Below are positions 45,881 through 54,503 of a DNA stretch of 64,000 bases, piece by piece (within the stretch, counting starts at the first letter, position 1; each line of letters starts with the position of its first letter). Source of the stretch: Thermodesulfatator indicus DSM 15286 (GTDB taxonomy: Bacteria > Desulfobacterota > Thermodesulfobacteria > Thermodesulfobacteriales > Thermodesulfatatoraceae); the NCBI RefSeq assembly GCF_000217795.1, contig NC_015681.1, forward strand, positions 1,169,244 through 1,233,243. The letters run 5' to 3'. A program made the position numbers and the translations under genes. The notes beneath the pieces were generated by a model. The model was not told where the DNA came from. It made no database searches and saw only the letters and a program-made list of their open reading frames with translations.

Positions 45881-46556
45881 GAATTTACACGCTTATTACG
45901 GTGAAAGTCATATAATAAAAGGTGTTTCTTTAGAGCTAAATAAAAAAGAAACAGTATGCATCCTAGGACGTAATGGAATGGGAAAAACAACTTTTATGAA
46001 GGCAGTTATAGGTCTTCTTAAACCTAAAGAAGGTCAGATCTTTTTAGAAAATGAAGATATTACAATGTTTGAACCTTTTGAAAAAGTAAAAAGAAAAATT
46101 GCCTATGTACCTCAAGGACGAGAAATTTTCCCTTATTTAACTGTTCAGGAAAATCTTGAAGTAGCATTAGAAGCTTCAAATAAAAAAGTTATACCTGATT
46201 TTATATTTGAACTGTTTCCTGTGTTAAAAGATATGTTAAACCGGAAGGGCGGAAATTTAAGTGGTGGACAACAACAACAATTAGCAATTGCGAGAGCTTT
46301 GGTTTCAGACCCCAAAATAATACTACTAGACGAACCCACTGAAGGGATTCAACCGTCTATTATCGAAGAAATCGCTAAAGTTTTAAATATTTTAAAAAAA
46401 GAAAAAGGCATATCGATTTTACTCACTGAACAGGTTTTAAATTTTGCTCTAGAAACATCAGATCGTTTTTATATTATCGAAAAAGGCCAATTCGTCCACG
46501 AAACTACTAAAGAACAGGCAGATGTCCAAAAACTCAAAGCCTTTTTAACTTTCTAA
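45867..46556 (+). CDS. urtE: Urea ABC transporter ATP-binding protein UrtE
   Basis: A LivF-type ATPase and last gene of the transporter operon. Walker A LGRNGMGKTT, PQGREIFPYLTVQENL, the signature NLSGGQQQQLAIARAL and Walker B ILLDEPTEGIQPSII all match UrtE. The start is TTG at 45867, supported by AGGAGG nine bases upstream and overlap with the urtD stop. 229 aa is the usual UrtE length. No hairpin terminator is visible after it. Confidence 0.93.
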   Translation: MLQIKNLHAYYGESHIIKGVSLELNKKETVCILGRNGMGKTTFMKAVIGLLKPKEGQIFLENEDITMFEPFEKVKRKIAYVPQGREIFPYLTVQENLEVALEASNKKVIPDFIFELFPVLKDMLNRKGGNLSGGQQQQLAIARALVSDPKIILLDEPTEGIQPSIIEEIAKVLNILKKEKGISILLTEQVLNFALETSDRFYIIEKGQFVHETTKEQADVQKLKAFLTF

Positions 46557-46686
46557 ATTTTTAGTCGGTATTTTAAATAAAAAGATTTTTTACTGAGCCA
46601 CTTAGTTACCATCGAGTTTGTAAAATTTAAGTTATTAATAGAAACGCCCTCTATAACATTAGTTACAACTCAAATTCCTCATATAT

Positions 46687-46945
46687 TTTAAGATCCCGGA
46701 CAAAAACAGATAGTTATACTGTAGATAGAGTGTGTGGCAAAGGAGAAAGAGGTATTAGGTTTGGACTTGAAGACGATTTTGCTGATTTTCTAACCAATGT
46801 AAGAATAACTATTCTGGTCAAAGAAGAGCTAGCTCTTAAGGTGGCGGTGGAGATAGAAAAGAGATTTTTTTCAAATTATGCTGGAATTGTTTATTTACAA
46901 GATGCTGAAGTTCTTCGACCTCAAAAATTTGGTCTTGAACCGTAG
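46687..46945 (+). pseudogene. Possible remnant of a PII-like protein
   Basis: The frame from about 46687 reads LRSRTKTDSYTVDRVCGKGERG, then DFADFLTNVRITILVKEELALKV and YAGIVYLQDAEVLRPQKFG. The layout (a strand ending in VRITILV, a helix, then a hydrophobic strand and VEVLRP-like end) resembles the C-terminal half of PII-family regulators or their small paralogues. There is no start codon with a ribosome site, and upstream sequence in other frames (EFVKFKLLIETPS) may be the broken N-terminus. It follows a nitrogen transporter, where a PII-like protein would make sense. The assignment is tentative. Confidence 0.35.
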
Positions 46946-46948
46946 CTA

Positions 46949-47428
46949 TTAAATTTGTTCTTTTGTAACTTTTAAAGCTTCAAAAGCTTGGGCTACGGCT
47001 TCTTCAGGGGTATCAACATAAGTGACCCCTTCTATATTAGGCCAGGTTTTGAGACCTATAACCGGTTTCCAGGCTTTAAGGGCCAGCGCAATTTCTGATA
47101 AAGTGCCATAGCTGCCAGAGATAGCGATAGCTACTTCAGCTGTTTTGACCAGTATCATGTTTCGGGCTTCACCCATGGAAGTGATTATAGGGACAAGTAC
47201 GTAAGGGTTAGCGTCTTGGGCTCTATTCCCTGGCAAAATGCCTACGGTTAAGCCTCCGGCTTCAAGTGCTCCTTTACTGGCGGCTTCCATAACTCCGCCA
47301 AGCCCTCCGGTATACACAATGGCCTTAGGAGCCAGAAGACGGCCAACTTCATAGGCGAGCTGATAAATTTCGTCATCACAAATACCGGCCCCAAAGATAG
47401 CGATGCGCCTTTTATTCTTCAAACCCAT
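46949..47428 (-). CDS. TIGR00725/LOG-like Rossmann-fold protein
   Basis: A 159-aa member of the lysine-decarboxylase-like (LOG/YvdD) fold: [16 protein letters not shown], the motif [49 protein letters not shown] proteins of this fold release cytokinin-type bases from nucleotides, but the bacterial TIGR00725 group has no settled substrate. It overlaps the 3' end of pcm by 17 bases, so the two are cotranscribed. Confidence 0.82.
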   Translation of the reverse strand: MGLKNKRRIAIFGAGICDDEIYQLAYEVGRLLAPKAIVYTGGLGGVMEAASKGALEAGGLTVGILPGNRAQDANPYVLVPIITSMGEARNMILVKTAEVAIAISGSYGTLSEIALALKAWKPVIGLKTWPNIEGVTYVDTPEEAVAQAFEALKVTKEQI

Positions 47429-48071
47429 ACTCTCCTACCAATTTTACAAATCGGACCGCCCCCAGGTTCTCTTTGATAAGCTGGTCTCCCTTTTTGGTAA
47501 CTTTTATGAGGTATTGAGACCACTCGTCTCCTACTGGCATTACCAGGCGTCCACCGTCTTTTAATTGTTCTATTAATGGCTCAGGAATTTTAGGACCGGC
47601 GGCCGTAACAATAATAGCGTCAAAGGGCGCTGCCTCTGGCCAGCCCTTGGTGCCGTCTCCCACTTTTATGATAACGTTATTGTAACCTAGACTTTCTAAA
47701 ATTTTTTTAGCTCGCCTAGCCAAACTGGGGTAACGCTCAATGGAATACACCCAGCGAGCCAACTCTGCCAAAATAGCTGCCTGATAACCAGACCCTGTAC
47801 CTATTTCCAGAACTTTTTCGGGCCCTTTAAGCTCAAGGGCCTCTGTCATTAGGGCTACGATATAAGGTTGAGAAATAGTTTGCCCCTCACCAATAGGTAG
47901 CGGGTAATCTCCGTAAGCCTGATCTTTTAGAGCTTCTTCTACAAAGAGGTGCCGAGGCACTTTGAGCATGGCCGCCAAGACTCGCGGGTCTTTAATGCCG
48001 CGGGCGGCTATCTGGGTTTGCACCATGCGTTCTCTAGCTTTTTGATAAATATCAGGTTCGTTAATATTCAT
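47412..48071 (-). CDS. pcm: Protein-L-isoaspartate O-methyltransferase
   Basis: Repairs isoaspartyl damage in aged proteins, of use at high temperature. Signatures: [36 protein letters not shown] (about residues 40-75), the SAM loop [17 protein letters not shown], and [15 protein letters not shown] start at 48071 ([10 protein letters not shown]), giving 219 aa, as usual. A longer frame to 48104 lies within the preceding lipoprotein gene. It forms an operon with the LOG-like gene. Confidence 0.93.
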   Translation of the reverse strand: MNINEPDIYQKARERMVQTQIAARGIKDPRVLAAMLKVPRHLFVEEALKDQAYGDYPLPIGEGQTISQPYIVALMTEALELKGPEKVLEIGTGSGYQAAILAELARWVYSIERYPSLARRAKKILESLGYNNVIIKVGDGTKGWPEAAPFDAIIVTAAGPKIPEPLIEQLKDGGRLVMPVGDEWSQYLIKVTKKGDQLIKENLGAVRFVKLVGEYGFEE

Positions 48072-48073
48072 TT

Positions 48074-48412
48074 TCACGGTCTCGAAACCACATAATAAAT
48101 ACAATCAATAACATGGTCACCTTTAAAGGTTATTTTTAAAACTTCTATTTCTTCTGTGCCTATATGTGAACCTATGAGCGGTAAGTTTTTCCAAACATTT
48201 TTGTGTTTTTCGTAATAGTACCATTCTTCAATATTAGAGCCAGTTTTTACTATCTGGTCAGGCTTGCCGAGCAATTGATAAACTTCTTCCTTGGTGGAAA
48301 TTCCCTTTCGTACCAGAGAGGCATCTGAGGCTAGATTGCGTCCAGGAACTCCAGTACAATTTGTCAAGTTTAAGGCCAAAATGGCGATAATAATATATAA
48401 GAACCTCTTCAT
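48074..48412 (-). CDS. BamE/SmpA-like small lipoprotein
   Basis: About 112 aa with a short signal ([16 protein letters not shown]) and lipobox Cys (LTNC). The mature part has the SmpA/OmlA pattern: [28 protein letters not shown] and [10 protein letters not shown]. BamE is an accessory part of the outer-membrane protein assembly machine; a BamD-like gene lies nearby. I start at 48412; the longer frame to 48478 lacks a signal peptide. The stop is two bases before pcm. Confidence 0.75.
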   Translation of the reverse strand: MKRFLYIIIAILALNLTNCTGVPGRNLASDASLVRKGISTKEEVYQLLGKPDQIVKTGSNIEEWYYYEKHKNVWKNLPLIGSHIGTEEIEVLKITFKGDHVIDCIYYVVSRP

Positions 48413-48464
48413 GAGGCTATTATAAATTTTGTAAAAACAATTGCAAATAATAGGAGGATTTTTT

Positions 48465-49064
48465 ATGCGTTGTCCCAAATGTAGTTACATTGTAGCAGAA
48501 TACTTTAAGACCTGTCCTGAATGTAGTAATGACTTAACTGAACTTTCTGAGTTTTTTGGTCCTTTTCCTGAAATTAAAGATGAATTTTGGGATAGCCTTT
48601 ATCAAGTTCTTGAGGGCTCAAGTGACCTTCACGAAGAAATAGTTGAAGAAGATGCCTTTTTAAATACCCAAGAAGATGTGTTATCCGAAGAAGACGTAAT
48701 TTTTAACGAATTATTAGAAGATGAGGCTATGGAAGATTTAGATCTTTTAGAAGAAAAAGAAAGTTCTAAAGAAGAATCCATAGAACCATTGAATCTGGAA
48801 ACAGCAGAATTAAAAGAAGACATAGATATTGAATTCGAAGATATTGAACTGGACGAAGAAGACCTGGAAGGTGCCTTTCTAGAAGACATTTCTCCTATTG
48901 AAGAAAACCATATTGAGACAAAAAAAGCCGAAGAAGTTTTAAATAAAGCCGACGAAGAAATCTTTGACGAAGAAGTGCCTGAACTAGAGCTTTTAGCTGA
49001 TCTTGAAGGAGTTGAAGAAATTCTTCCAGAGGAACTCAAAGGAGATAAATCTTCTCAAGGATAA
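48465..49064 (+). CDS. Acidic zinc-ribbon protein, function unknown
   Basis: The first 25 residues form a zinc ribbon with two CxxC pairs (MRCPKCSYIVAEYF..CPECSND). The remaining 170 or so residues are extremely rich in Glu and Asp and likely disordered. TAGGAGG precedes the ATG. Similar proteins occur in Deltaproteobacteria without known function; the ribbon might bind nucleic acid or protein and the acidic tail mimic DNA, but that is guesswork. It is convergent with and overlaps the BamD gene by ten bases. Confidence 0.7.
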   Translation: MRCPKCSYIVAEYFKTCPECSNDLTELSEFFGPFPEIKDEFWDSLYQVLEGSSDLHEEIVEEDAFLNTQEDVLSEEDVIFNELLEDEAMEDLDLLEEKESSKEESIEPLNLETAELKEDIDIEFEDIELDEEDLEGAFLEDISPIEENHIETKKAEEVLNKADEEIFDEEVPELELLADLEGVEEILPEELKGDKSSQG

Positions 49065-49795
49065 GGCCTTCCCCAGAAATCTTTTAGTTTACCTTCAGCT
49101 AGAGCTCGGGTTTCCTCTAAGGCCTTCGGGTAATATTTAGCTGTTAAACGGCGCGCTTTACTGGCGGCCTTTGTTTCTGGATACATTTCTAGAAGATATA
49201 AAAGGCGGTAATAAGCAGCCCGATAACGCTTGGTACGATAGTAAAACTTGGCTACAAAAAGCTCGTGCTCTCCGAGAGTCTCGCGACATTTTCTTATGCG
49301 CTTACGAGCCTCTAGAGTGTAAGGAGAATCTGGGAAACGATTAATTAAGCGCTCATAGTATTCCGCAGCTTTTTTAGAAAAAGATTGGTCCCTATCTGGC
49401 GGGAGTTTCAATTTATAATAACAGGTAGCAATCTGAAAAATTACGTAAGGAATAGCTTCATTCGTAGGATGAAGCTTTTCAAATTCCTGGTAGAGGACTA
49501 TAGCTTCTAGATAATCTCCTGCAAAAAATTTGCAATCTGCCAGCTTTAATTCGGCCCAGAGGGCATAAGGAGAATCGGGATAGCGATCTTTTATGTCTCT
49601 AAAGGCCTTTTCTGCTTCTTTCCATAGCCCGCGACGATAATAAGAAAGCGCTTTTTTTACTAGCTGATTTAAATTTTCATCGGCAATTTGAGTTTCTTTG
49701 TCTTTTTTAAACCAGGAAAGAAGGCCTCCCTTAGGAGTTCCAGCACATGAAGTCAAAAATACACATAAAAAGACAAGCACTAAAAATTTTTTCAT
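49055..49795 (-). CDS. bamD: Outer membrane assembly lipoprotein BamD
   Basis: A lipoprotein (signal and lipobox VFLTSCAG) with TPR-like repeats: YYRRGLWKEAEKAFRDIKDRYPDSPYALWAELKLADC (about residues 52-88), YLEAIVLYQEFEKLHP and YYERLINRFPDSPYTLEARKRI. The repeat pattern and the length (246 aa) match BamD, an essential part of the machine that folds beta-barrel proteins in the outer membrane. It overlaps the trxB stop by four bases. Confidence 0.85.
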   Translation of the reverse strand: MKKFLVLVFLCVFLTSCAGTPKGGLLSWFKKDKETQIADENLNQLVKKALSYYRRGLWKEAEKAFRDIKDRYPDSPYALWAELKLADCKFFAGDYLEAIVLYQEFEKLHPTNEAIPYVIFQIATCYYKLKLPPDRDQSFSKKAAEYYERLINRFPDSPYTLEARKRIRKCRETLGEHELFVAKFYYRTKRYRAAYYRLLYLLEMYPETKAASKARRLTAKYYPKALEETRALAEGKLKDFWGRPYP

Positions 49796-50715
49796 TTTTC
49801 GGCAAGAAAGTGTTCAGCCAAGAAAGCTGCAGTGGCACCATCACCACATGCAGTTACAATCTGACGACAGGACTTAGACCGTACATCTCCTGCTGCAAAA
49901 ATACCGGGAACATTGGTTCGCATTTCGCTATCCGTAATAATAAAACCCTTTTCATCAAGAGTAAGCAAATCTTTTACGAAATCTGAATTAGGGGTTATTC
50001 CTATGAAGATAAAAACACCATCAACCTCAAGACTTGATTCTTCTCCAGTCTTACAATTTTTCAACTTGATGGCTTTTACCTGGTCATCTCCTAAAATTTC
50101 TTCTACTACAGTATTCCAAATAGGAATAATTTTTTTGTTGCTCAAGGCCCTTTCTTGCAAAATTTTTTGGGCTCTTAGCTGATCACGGCGGTGTATAAGA
50201 TAAACTTTACTGGCAAACCTGGTCAAGAAAATTGCTTCTTGAACTGCTGTGTTACCGCCTCCGACCACCGCTACCACCTGATCTCTAAAAAACGGGCCAT
50301 CACAGGTGGCACAATAAGAAACCCCTCTTCCAGTTAATTTCTTTTCACCAGGAACCCCGAGAGTATTAGGTTTAGCTCCAGTAGCAATAATAACAGTTTG
50401 AGCCAAAAGCTCATTCCCTGAAGCTAAAATAAGCTTTTTATTCTGACCAAGATCTTCCAGACGAATGACTTCTTCACGCAGGGGTTCAAAACCCAGTTTT
50501 TTGACTTGCGTCACAAAGGACTCTATTAATTCAAACCCGGATATACCATCAGGAAAACCAGGATAGTTTTCTACAAAATCCGTTATAAGAACCTGGCCGC
50601 CGGGAGATGTTTTTTCAACAAGAATGATATTTAGCCGGGCTCTAGCCGCATAAAGATAAGCCGTGAGCCCGGCAGGCCCTCCGCCTATAATGGCCAGGTC
50701 AAAAATATCAGACAT
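49792..50715 (-). CDS. trxB: Thioredoxin reductase
   Basis: A flavoprotein that reduces thioredoxin with NADPH. FAD site GGGPAGLTAYLYAARA, redox pair CATCDG (about residue 138), NAD(P) site VGGGNTAVQEA and the C-terminal AAGDVRSKSCRQIVTACGDGATAA. The 307-aa length is normal. It lies five bases after trxA, so reductase and substrate are in one operon, followed by bamD. Confidence 0.95.
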   Translation of the reverse strand: MSDIFDLAIIGGGPAGLTAYLYAARARLNIILVEKTSPGGQVLITDFVENYPGFPDGISGFELIESFVTQVKKLGFEPLREEVIRLEDLGQNKKLILASGNELLAQTVIIATGAKPNTLGVPGEKKLTGRGVSYCATCDGPFFRDQVVAVVGGGNTAVQEAIFLTRFASKVYLIHRRDQLRAQKILQERALSNKKIIPIWNTVVEEILGDDQVKAIKLKNCKTGEESSLEVDGVFIFIGITPNSDFVKDLLTLDEKGFIITDSEMRTNVPGIFAAGDVRSKSCRQIVTACGDGATAAFLAEHFLAEK

Positions 50716-50720
50716 CTGGT

Positions 50721-51044
50721 TTAGTCAACAAGTTTCTTTATAACACTTTCAATGGTGGTTTTGGCCACTGCTCCGGTAATTTGGTCAACCGCCTCGCCAC
50801 CTTTAAAGAAAATAAGGGTAGGAATAGCTCTTATTCCAAACTTTCCAGGGGTTACAGGGTTTTCGTCAACATTCATCTTGCAAACCTTTAATTTCCCAGC
50901 ATATTCCTCAGCTAGTTCTTCAATTACAGGGGCAATAGCTCGGCAGGGGCCACACCAGGCCGCCCAAAAGTCCACTAATACCGGTATTTCAGAGTTTAGT
51001 ACTTCTTCTTCAAAATTTTGGTCAGTCACATGACATACACTCAT
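50721..51044 (-). CDS. trxA: Thioredoxin
   Basis: A 107-aa disulfide reductase with the active site WCGPCR (about residue 31), [11 protein letters not shown] and the cis-Pro segment [21 protein letters not shown] lies upstream on the minus strand. It is the first gene of the trxA-trxB-bamD operon. Confidence 0.96.
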   Translation of the reverse strand: MSVCHVTDQNFEEEVLNSEIPVLVDFWAAWCGPCRAIAPVIEELAEEYAGKLKVCKMNVDENPVTPGKFGIRAIPTLIFFKGGEAVDQITGAVAKTTIESVIKKLVD

Positions 51045-51533
51045 TTTTAGCCTCCTATAAAGGGTTACTTCTATCGCATAATAATGAACCGTATAAAGGC
51101 ATGCAAGATGATTTTTGAGTATTCATTCAAATAGTGAAGATTTATAATTTTCCTGCCGCCCAAAATAAGGAGCAAAAGAATTACTAATTTTTAATTTAAA
51201 CCGAGTGTTTGATAAAAATATCGAAGCAATCCAGGTTATTGACTTTTGGTTTTTCCCAGATATTTTCTTATTATTAAAGGATATTATCAAAAATAATTAA
51301 TTAGGGAGGTGATAAAGAAAAAGTCTTTAAAATAAAATTTATACGAGGCTAGTTTTGATAATAGGGAAATACCACAAAATTACGTTTTGCTACAAACCCT
51401 TATATCAGGGTAGGTAGTAAAACATTGAAGGTGTTTCCTTAATATCAAGAAGAGCCTCCTCAATATAGACCACTCCTGATGTTCAATTGCTAATTTGTCC
51501 CACTTTAAACAAATTTATTTGAGGAGGTTTTTT
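51045..51533 (+). promoter_or_regulatory. Long leader region of formate dehydrogenase with a possible anti-ribosome-site segment
   Basis: A 489-base AT-rich gap with no gene. CCTCCTCAA at 51455-51463 is exactly complementary to TTGAGGAGG at 51519-51527, the ribosome site of the formate dehydrogenase gene. Pairing would hide the start until the structure is opened. I saw no -24/-12 sigma-54 site and could not place a promoter. Confidence 0.4.
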
Positions 51534-53874
51534 ATGTCCCAGATAACCCAAAAAGTTATTAATGACCACCCAGCCATCACTGTTAGACCCGACAAATGTA
51601 CAAATTGTATGGAATGTGTAGAATTTTGTGCCTATGAAGCTATAGAGGTTAAAGTTGTTGATCTTGAATCAGCCAAAATAGAAATAATTTTTAACCAGAA
51701 CTGTGTAGCTTGTGGTGACTGTGTTGATGTTTGTCCTACAGGAGCTCTAACCAAAAAAATTCTTAATGTGAGAGAAGTCCAGACGACGTGTCCTTATTGT
51801 AGTGTAGGTTGTCAGTTAACTATTAAAGTTGCTGGAAATACAATTGCCGATGTAACTGCTGATCATAAACTTCCTCCCAATTATGGCAGACTTTGTGTTA
51901 AAGGTAGATTTGGTTTCGATTTTATAAATCATCTAGACAGACTTAAGACTCCCTTAATTCGTCGCACAAAGGGAGGGGAACTTGAGCCAGTATCATGGGA
52001 AGAAGCTTTAGATTTTGCAACTACTAAGATGAAAGAGATTTTGGAAAAGTATGGTCCTGACGCCATAGGAGGATATGCTTCTGCTCGTTGTACAATTGAA
52101 GACAACTACTCTTTTCAGAAATTTTTTCGCACAGTTATAGGCACTAACAATATTGATTGTTGTGCTCGCTACTGACATTCTCCCAGTGTGACCGGGATGG
52201 TCCTCTCATTTGGTTCTGGAGCAATGACCAACTCTTTGGCTGATATTTATGATGCCGACGTAATCTTTTTAACTGGTGCCAATCCAAGTGATAATCATCC
52301 AATTCTCGCCTTAATGATTAAAGAAGCCGTTGAAAACGGCACAACTTTAATTGTTGCTGATCCTAAAAAAATTGAATTGGTTGAATATGCCAACTTTTGG
52401 CTAAACATGAAGCCAGGTACTGACATAGCTTTATATAATGCTATGGCCTATGTCATTATTAAAGAAAAGTTATATGATGAGAAGTTTATAGAAGAAAGAA
52501 CAAAAGACTTTGAAAAACTGAAAGAAAACATAGGCAAATACACTCCTGAATGGGCGGAAAAGATTACAGGCGTATCTGCTAAAACCATAAGAGCCGCAGC
52601 TAGGGCTTATGCTACGGCGGAAAGAGCAGCCATTTTCTATTGCATGGGAGTTACTCAACACGCTACGGGAACAGAGAATGTCTGGGCATTGCTGAACCTA
52701 GCTCTCCTTACCGGAAATTTTGGCAAAAAAGGAGTGGGTTTCAATCCTATTCGTGGCCAAAGTAATGTTCAAGGTGCTTGTGATATGGGATGTCTTCCCA
52801 TACTTTTCCCTGGATACCAATTTGTTAATGACCAAAACGCAGTAGAAAGATTAAAAGAAATTTGGCAAGTGGATAGTATCCCGTCTGAATTTGGCTTAAC
52901 TATGCCTGACATGATTGACGGAATGTTAGAAGGAACCTTTAAAGCCCTTTGGATTATGGGGGCAGACCCTTTAATGACTTTCCCGAATATTAAACGTGCT
53001 CGTAAAGCGTTGAACAGTTAGATCTACTTATAGTTCAAGATATTTTTCTCACAGATACTGCTAAGCTAGCTGACGTTGTTTTCCCGTCTTCCTGTTTTGC
53101 TGAAAAAGACGGTTGTTTTACCAGTGGTGAACGGAGAATTCAGCGGGTGCGTCGTATTGTTCCTCCTCCAGGAGACGCTAGAGATGATATTACCATCATC
53201 AATATGATGATCGCGAAAATGAAAGGACTACCTATTCCAGAGCATGATCCTAACAATCCAAAAATAAACATAGAGGAAGAGAAATTATACAAATCGGTAC
53301 CGCCTTTAGCTGAAGAAGTGTTTGAAGAGATAAAAAAGGTTTGGCCAGATATTGCCGGTATTAGTTACGAACGACTGGAAAAGGAGGGAGGAATACAATG
53401 GCGTGTCCTGAACCTAATCACCCTGGTATAAGAGTTCTCCACGAAAAAACTTTTCCAACGGGTAAAGCTTCATTCAACTTTGTTGAATGGAAAGAGCCTG
53501 CAGAACTGCCCGATGGAGAATATCCACTAATATTGAATATAGATCGTATCCTGTATCACTATAATGGTTCTTCTATGACCAGACGCTGTAAAGTTCCAAT
53601 GGAGATGGCTCCCTCTCCTTTCATAGAACTAAATCCTAAAGATGCAGAAAAACTCAATCTTAAAGAAGGCGAGAAAGTACGAGTTACAAACCGTCGAGCT
53701 TCAGTGGTAGTTCCGGTTAAGGTGTCTAATAGAATAAAAGAAGGAGAGGGGCATATGGTTTTCCACTATCCAGAGGCTCCAGGCAATATTTTATTAAACG
53801 ATCAACCACAAGATCCTTTCTGTAAGATACCACAGTTTAGAATGTGTACTGTAAGGATAGAAAAATACGATTAG
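51534..53874 (+). pseudogene. Selenocysteine formate dehydrogenase alpha subunit, with two frameshifts
   Basis: A molybdenum/tungsten bis-MGD formate dehydrogenase of the FdhF type. N-terminal ferredoxin part (CTNCMECVEFC and CVACGDCVDVC), then the Fe4S4 site CPYCSVGC. CCARY is followed by UGA (52173-52175) and HSPSVTG, where the family has selenocysteine. Later blocks include GVTQHATGTENVW, GQSNVQGACDMG and MGADPLMTFPN. The frame then breaks twice: near 53018 (KALN should continue EQLDLLIVQDIF) and near 53400 (QW should continue PCPEPNHPG). Each break fits loss of one base. Corrected, it has about 780 codons. Either a damaged gene or two sequencing errors; the rest is well conserved. GAGGAGG supports the start. 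Confidence 0.85.
52188..52209 (+). promoter_or_regulatory. Candidate bacterial SECIS hairpin
   Basis: Just after the UGA, GTGA and GGG (CC bulge between) pair with CTC and TCAT around a six-base loop ATGGTC containing the GGUC type of apical motif. Its distance from the UGA (about 13 bases to the stem) fits bacterial selenocysteine insertion elements read by SelB. Confidence 0.55.
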
Positions 53875-53887
53875 TAAAAGTAAAGTA

Positions 53888-53913
53888 AAGAAGGGGGTTA
53901 AAGCCCCCTTCTT
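53888..53913 (+). terminator. Intrinsic terminator after formate dehydrogenase
   Basis: AAGAAGGGGG pairs with CCCCCTTCTT over a TTAAAG loop, followed by a T-rich run, 14 bases after the last stop codon. Confidence 0.85.
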
Positions 53914-54047
53914 CTTTCCTAGACGGCTCCTCTCTATTGAAACTGCCAATTAATATCCACTTTTCTCAATATTTGAAATTTTAAAAATTCTATTTTGGAA
54001 AGAGGTCATTTAAAGTAAACTATGGTTAAAAAATTGAGGAGGTTATT

Positions 54048-54503
54048 ATGAGGGTATGGGCAAAGATCAGTGTGTTAATTTTATTAGTTTTTTTGGCTGG
54101 TTGTACTTTGCCAGGTAAAGAACAACCAAAAACAACTCCCCCGACGGCACCAGAATCTTCTCCGCCAAAGCCTTATTATACTGGTACAGAATTTCCCAAT
54201 ATTGTTGTGCCTACCGGACTAATGGTGGACCAGGCTAAATCTATGATTGTTCGCACCCAAAACTATATTGGTGGTGTCTTGGTTTTAAAAGGTCGTATTA
54301 AAGGACGATCACTCGAATTGTTTTTTAAAAATCAGCTCAAAGCCCGTGGCTGGGAGCTTACCGGAAGCATTTTTTACCGTAGTATCCTTCTTACCTTCAA
54401 ACGCCCAAACGGCTGTTGCATGATTTTGATTACGGAACAACCCTTCACTACAGAAGTTCAGATTTGGGCCAGTGAAACTTTAGAAAATGATATTAACCAA
54501 TAA
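54048..54503 (+). CDS. Hypothetical lipoprotein, 151 aa
   Basis: A signal peptide with lipobox (LVFLAGCTLPG) is followed by a Pro/Thr-rich linker (residues 25-45). The C-terminal 100 residues look like a small alpha/beta domain (MVDQAKSMIVRTQNYIGGVLVLKGRI, with FFKNQLKARGWELTGSI), similar in layout to DUF4810-like or secretion-associated lipoproteins, but I do not name it. AGGAGG precedes the ATG. It overlaps coaBC by 17 bases. Confidence 0.7.
   Translation: MRVWAKISVLILLVFLAGCTLPGKEQPKTTPPTAPESSPPKPYYTGTEFPNIVVPTGLMVDQAKSMIVRTQNYIGGVLVLKGRIKGRSLELFFKNQLKARGWELTGSIFYRSILLTFKRPNGCCMILITEQPFTTEVQIWASETLENDINQ

Noticed and set aside
52188-53021. A separate gene starting with GTG right after the UGA
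   Set aside because: It is in frame with the upstream part, and its first residues are the ones that follow selenocysteine in the family; no ribosome site precedes it.
53000-53410. Programmed frameshifting in the formate dehydrogenase gene
   Set aside because: Neither break has a slippery heptamer or a clear downstream pseudoknot, and both shifts fit simple loss of one base.
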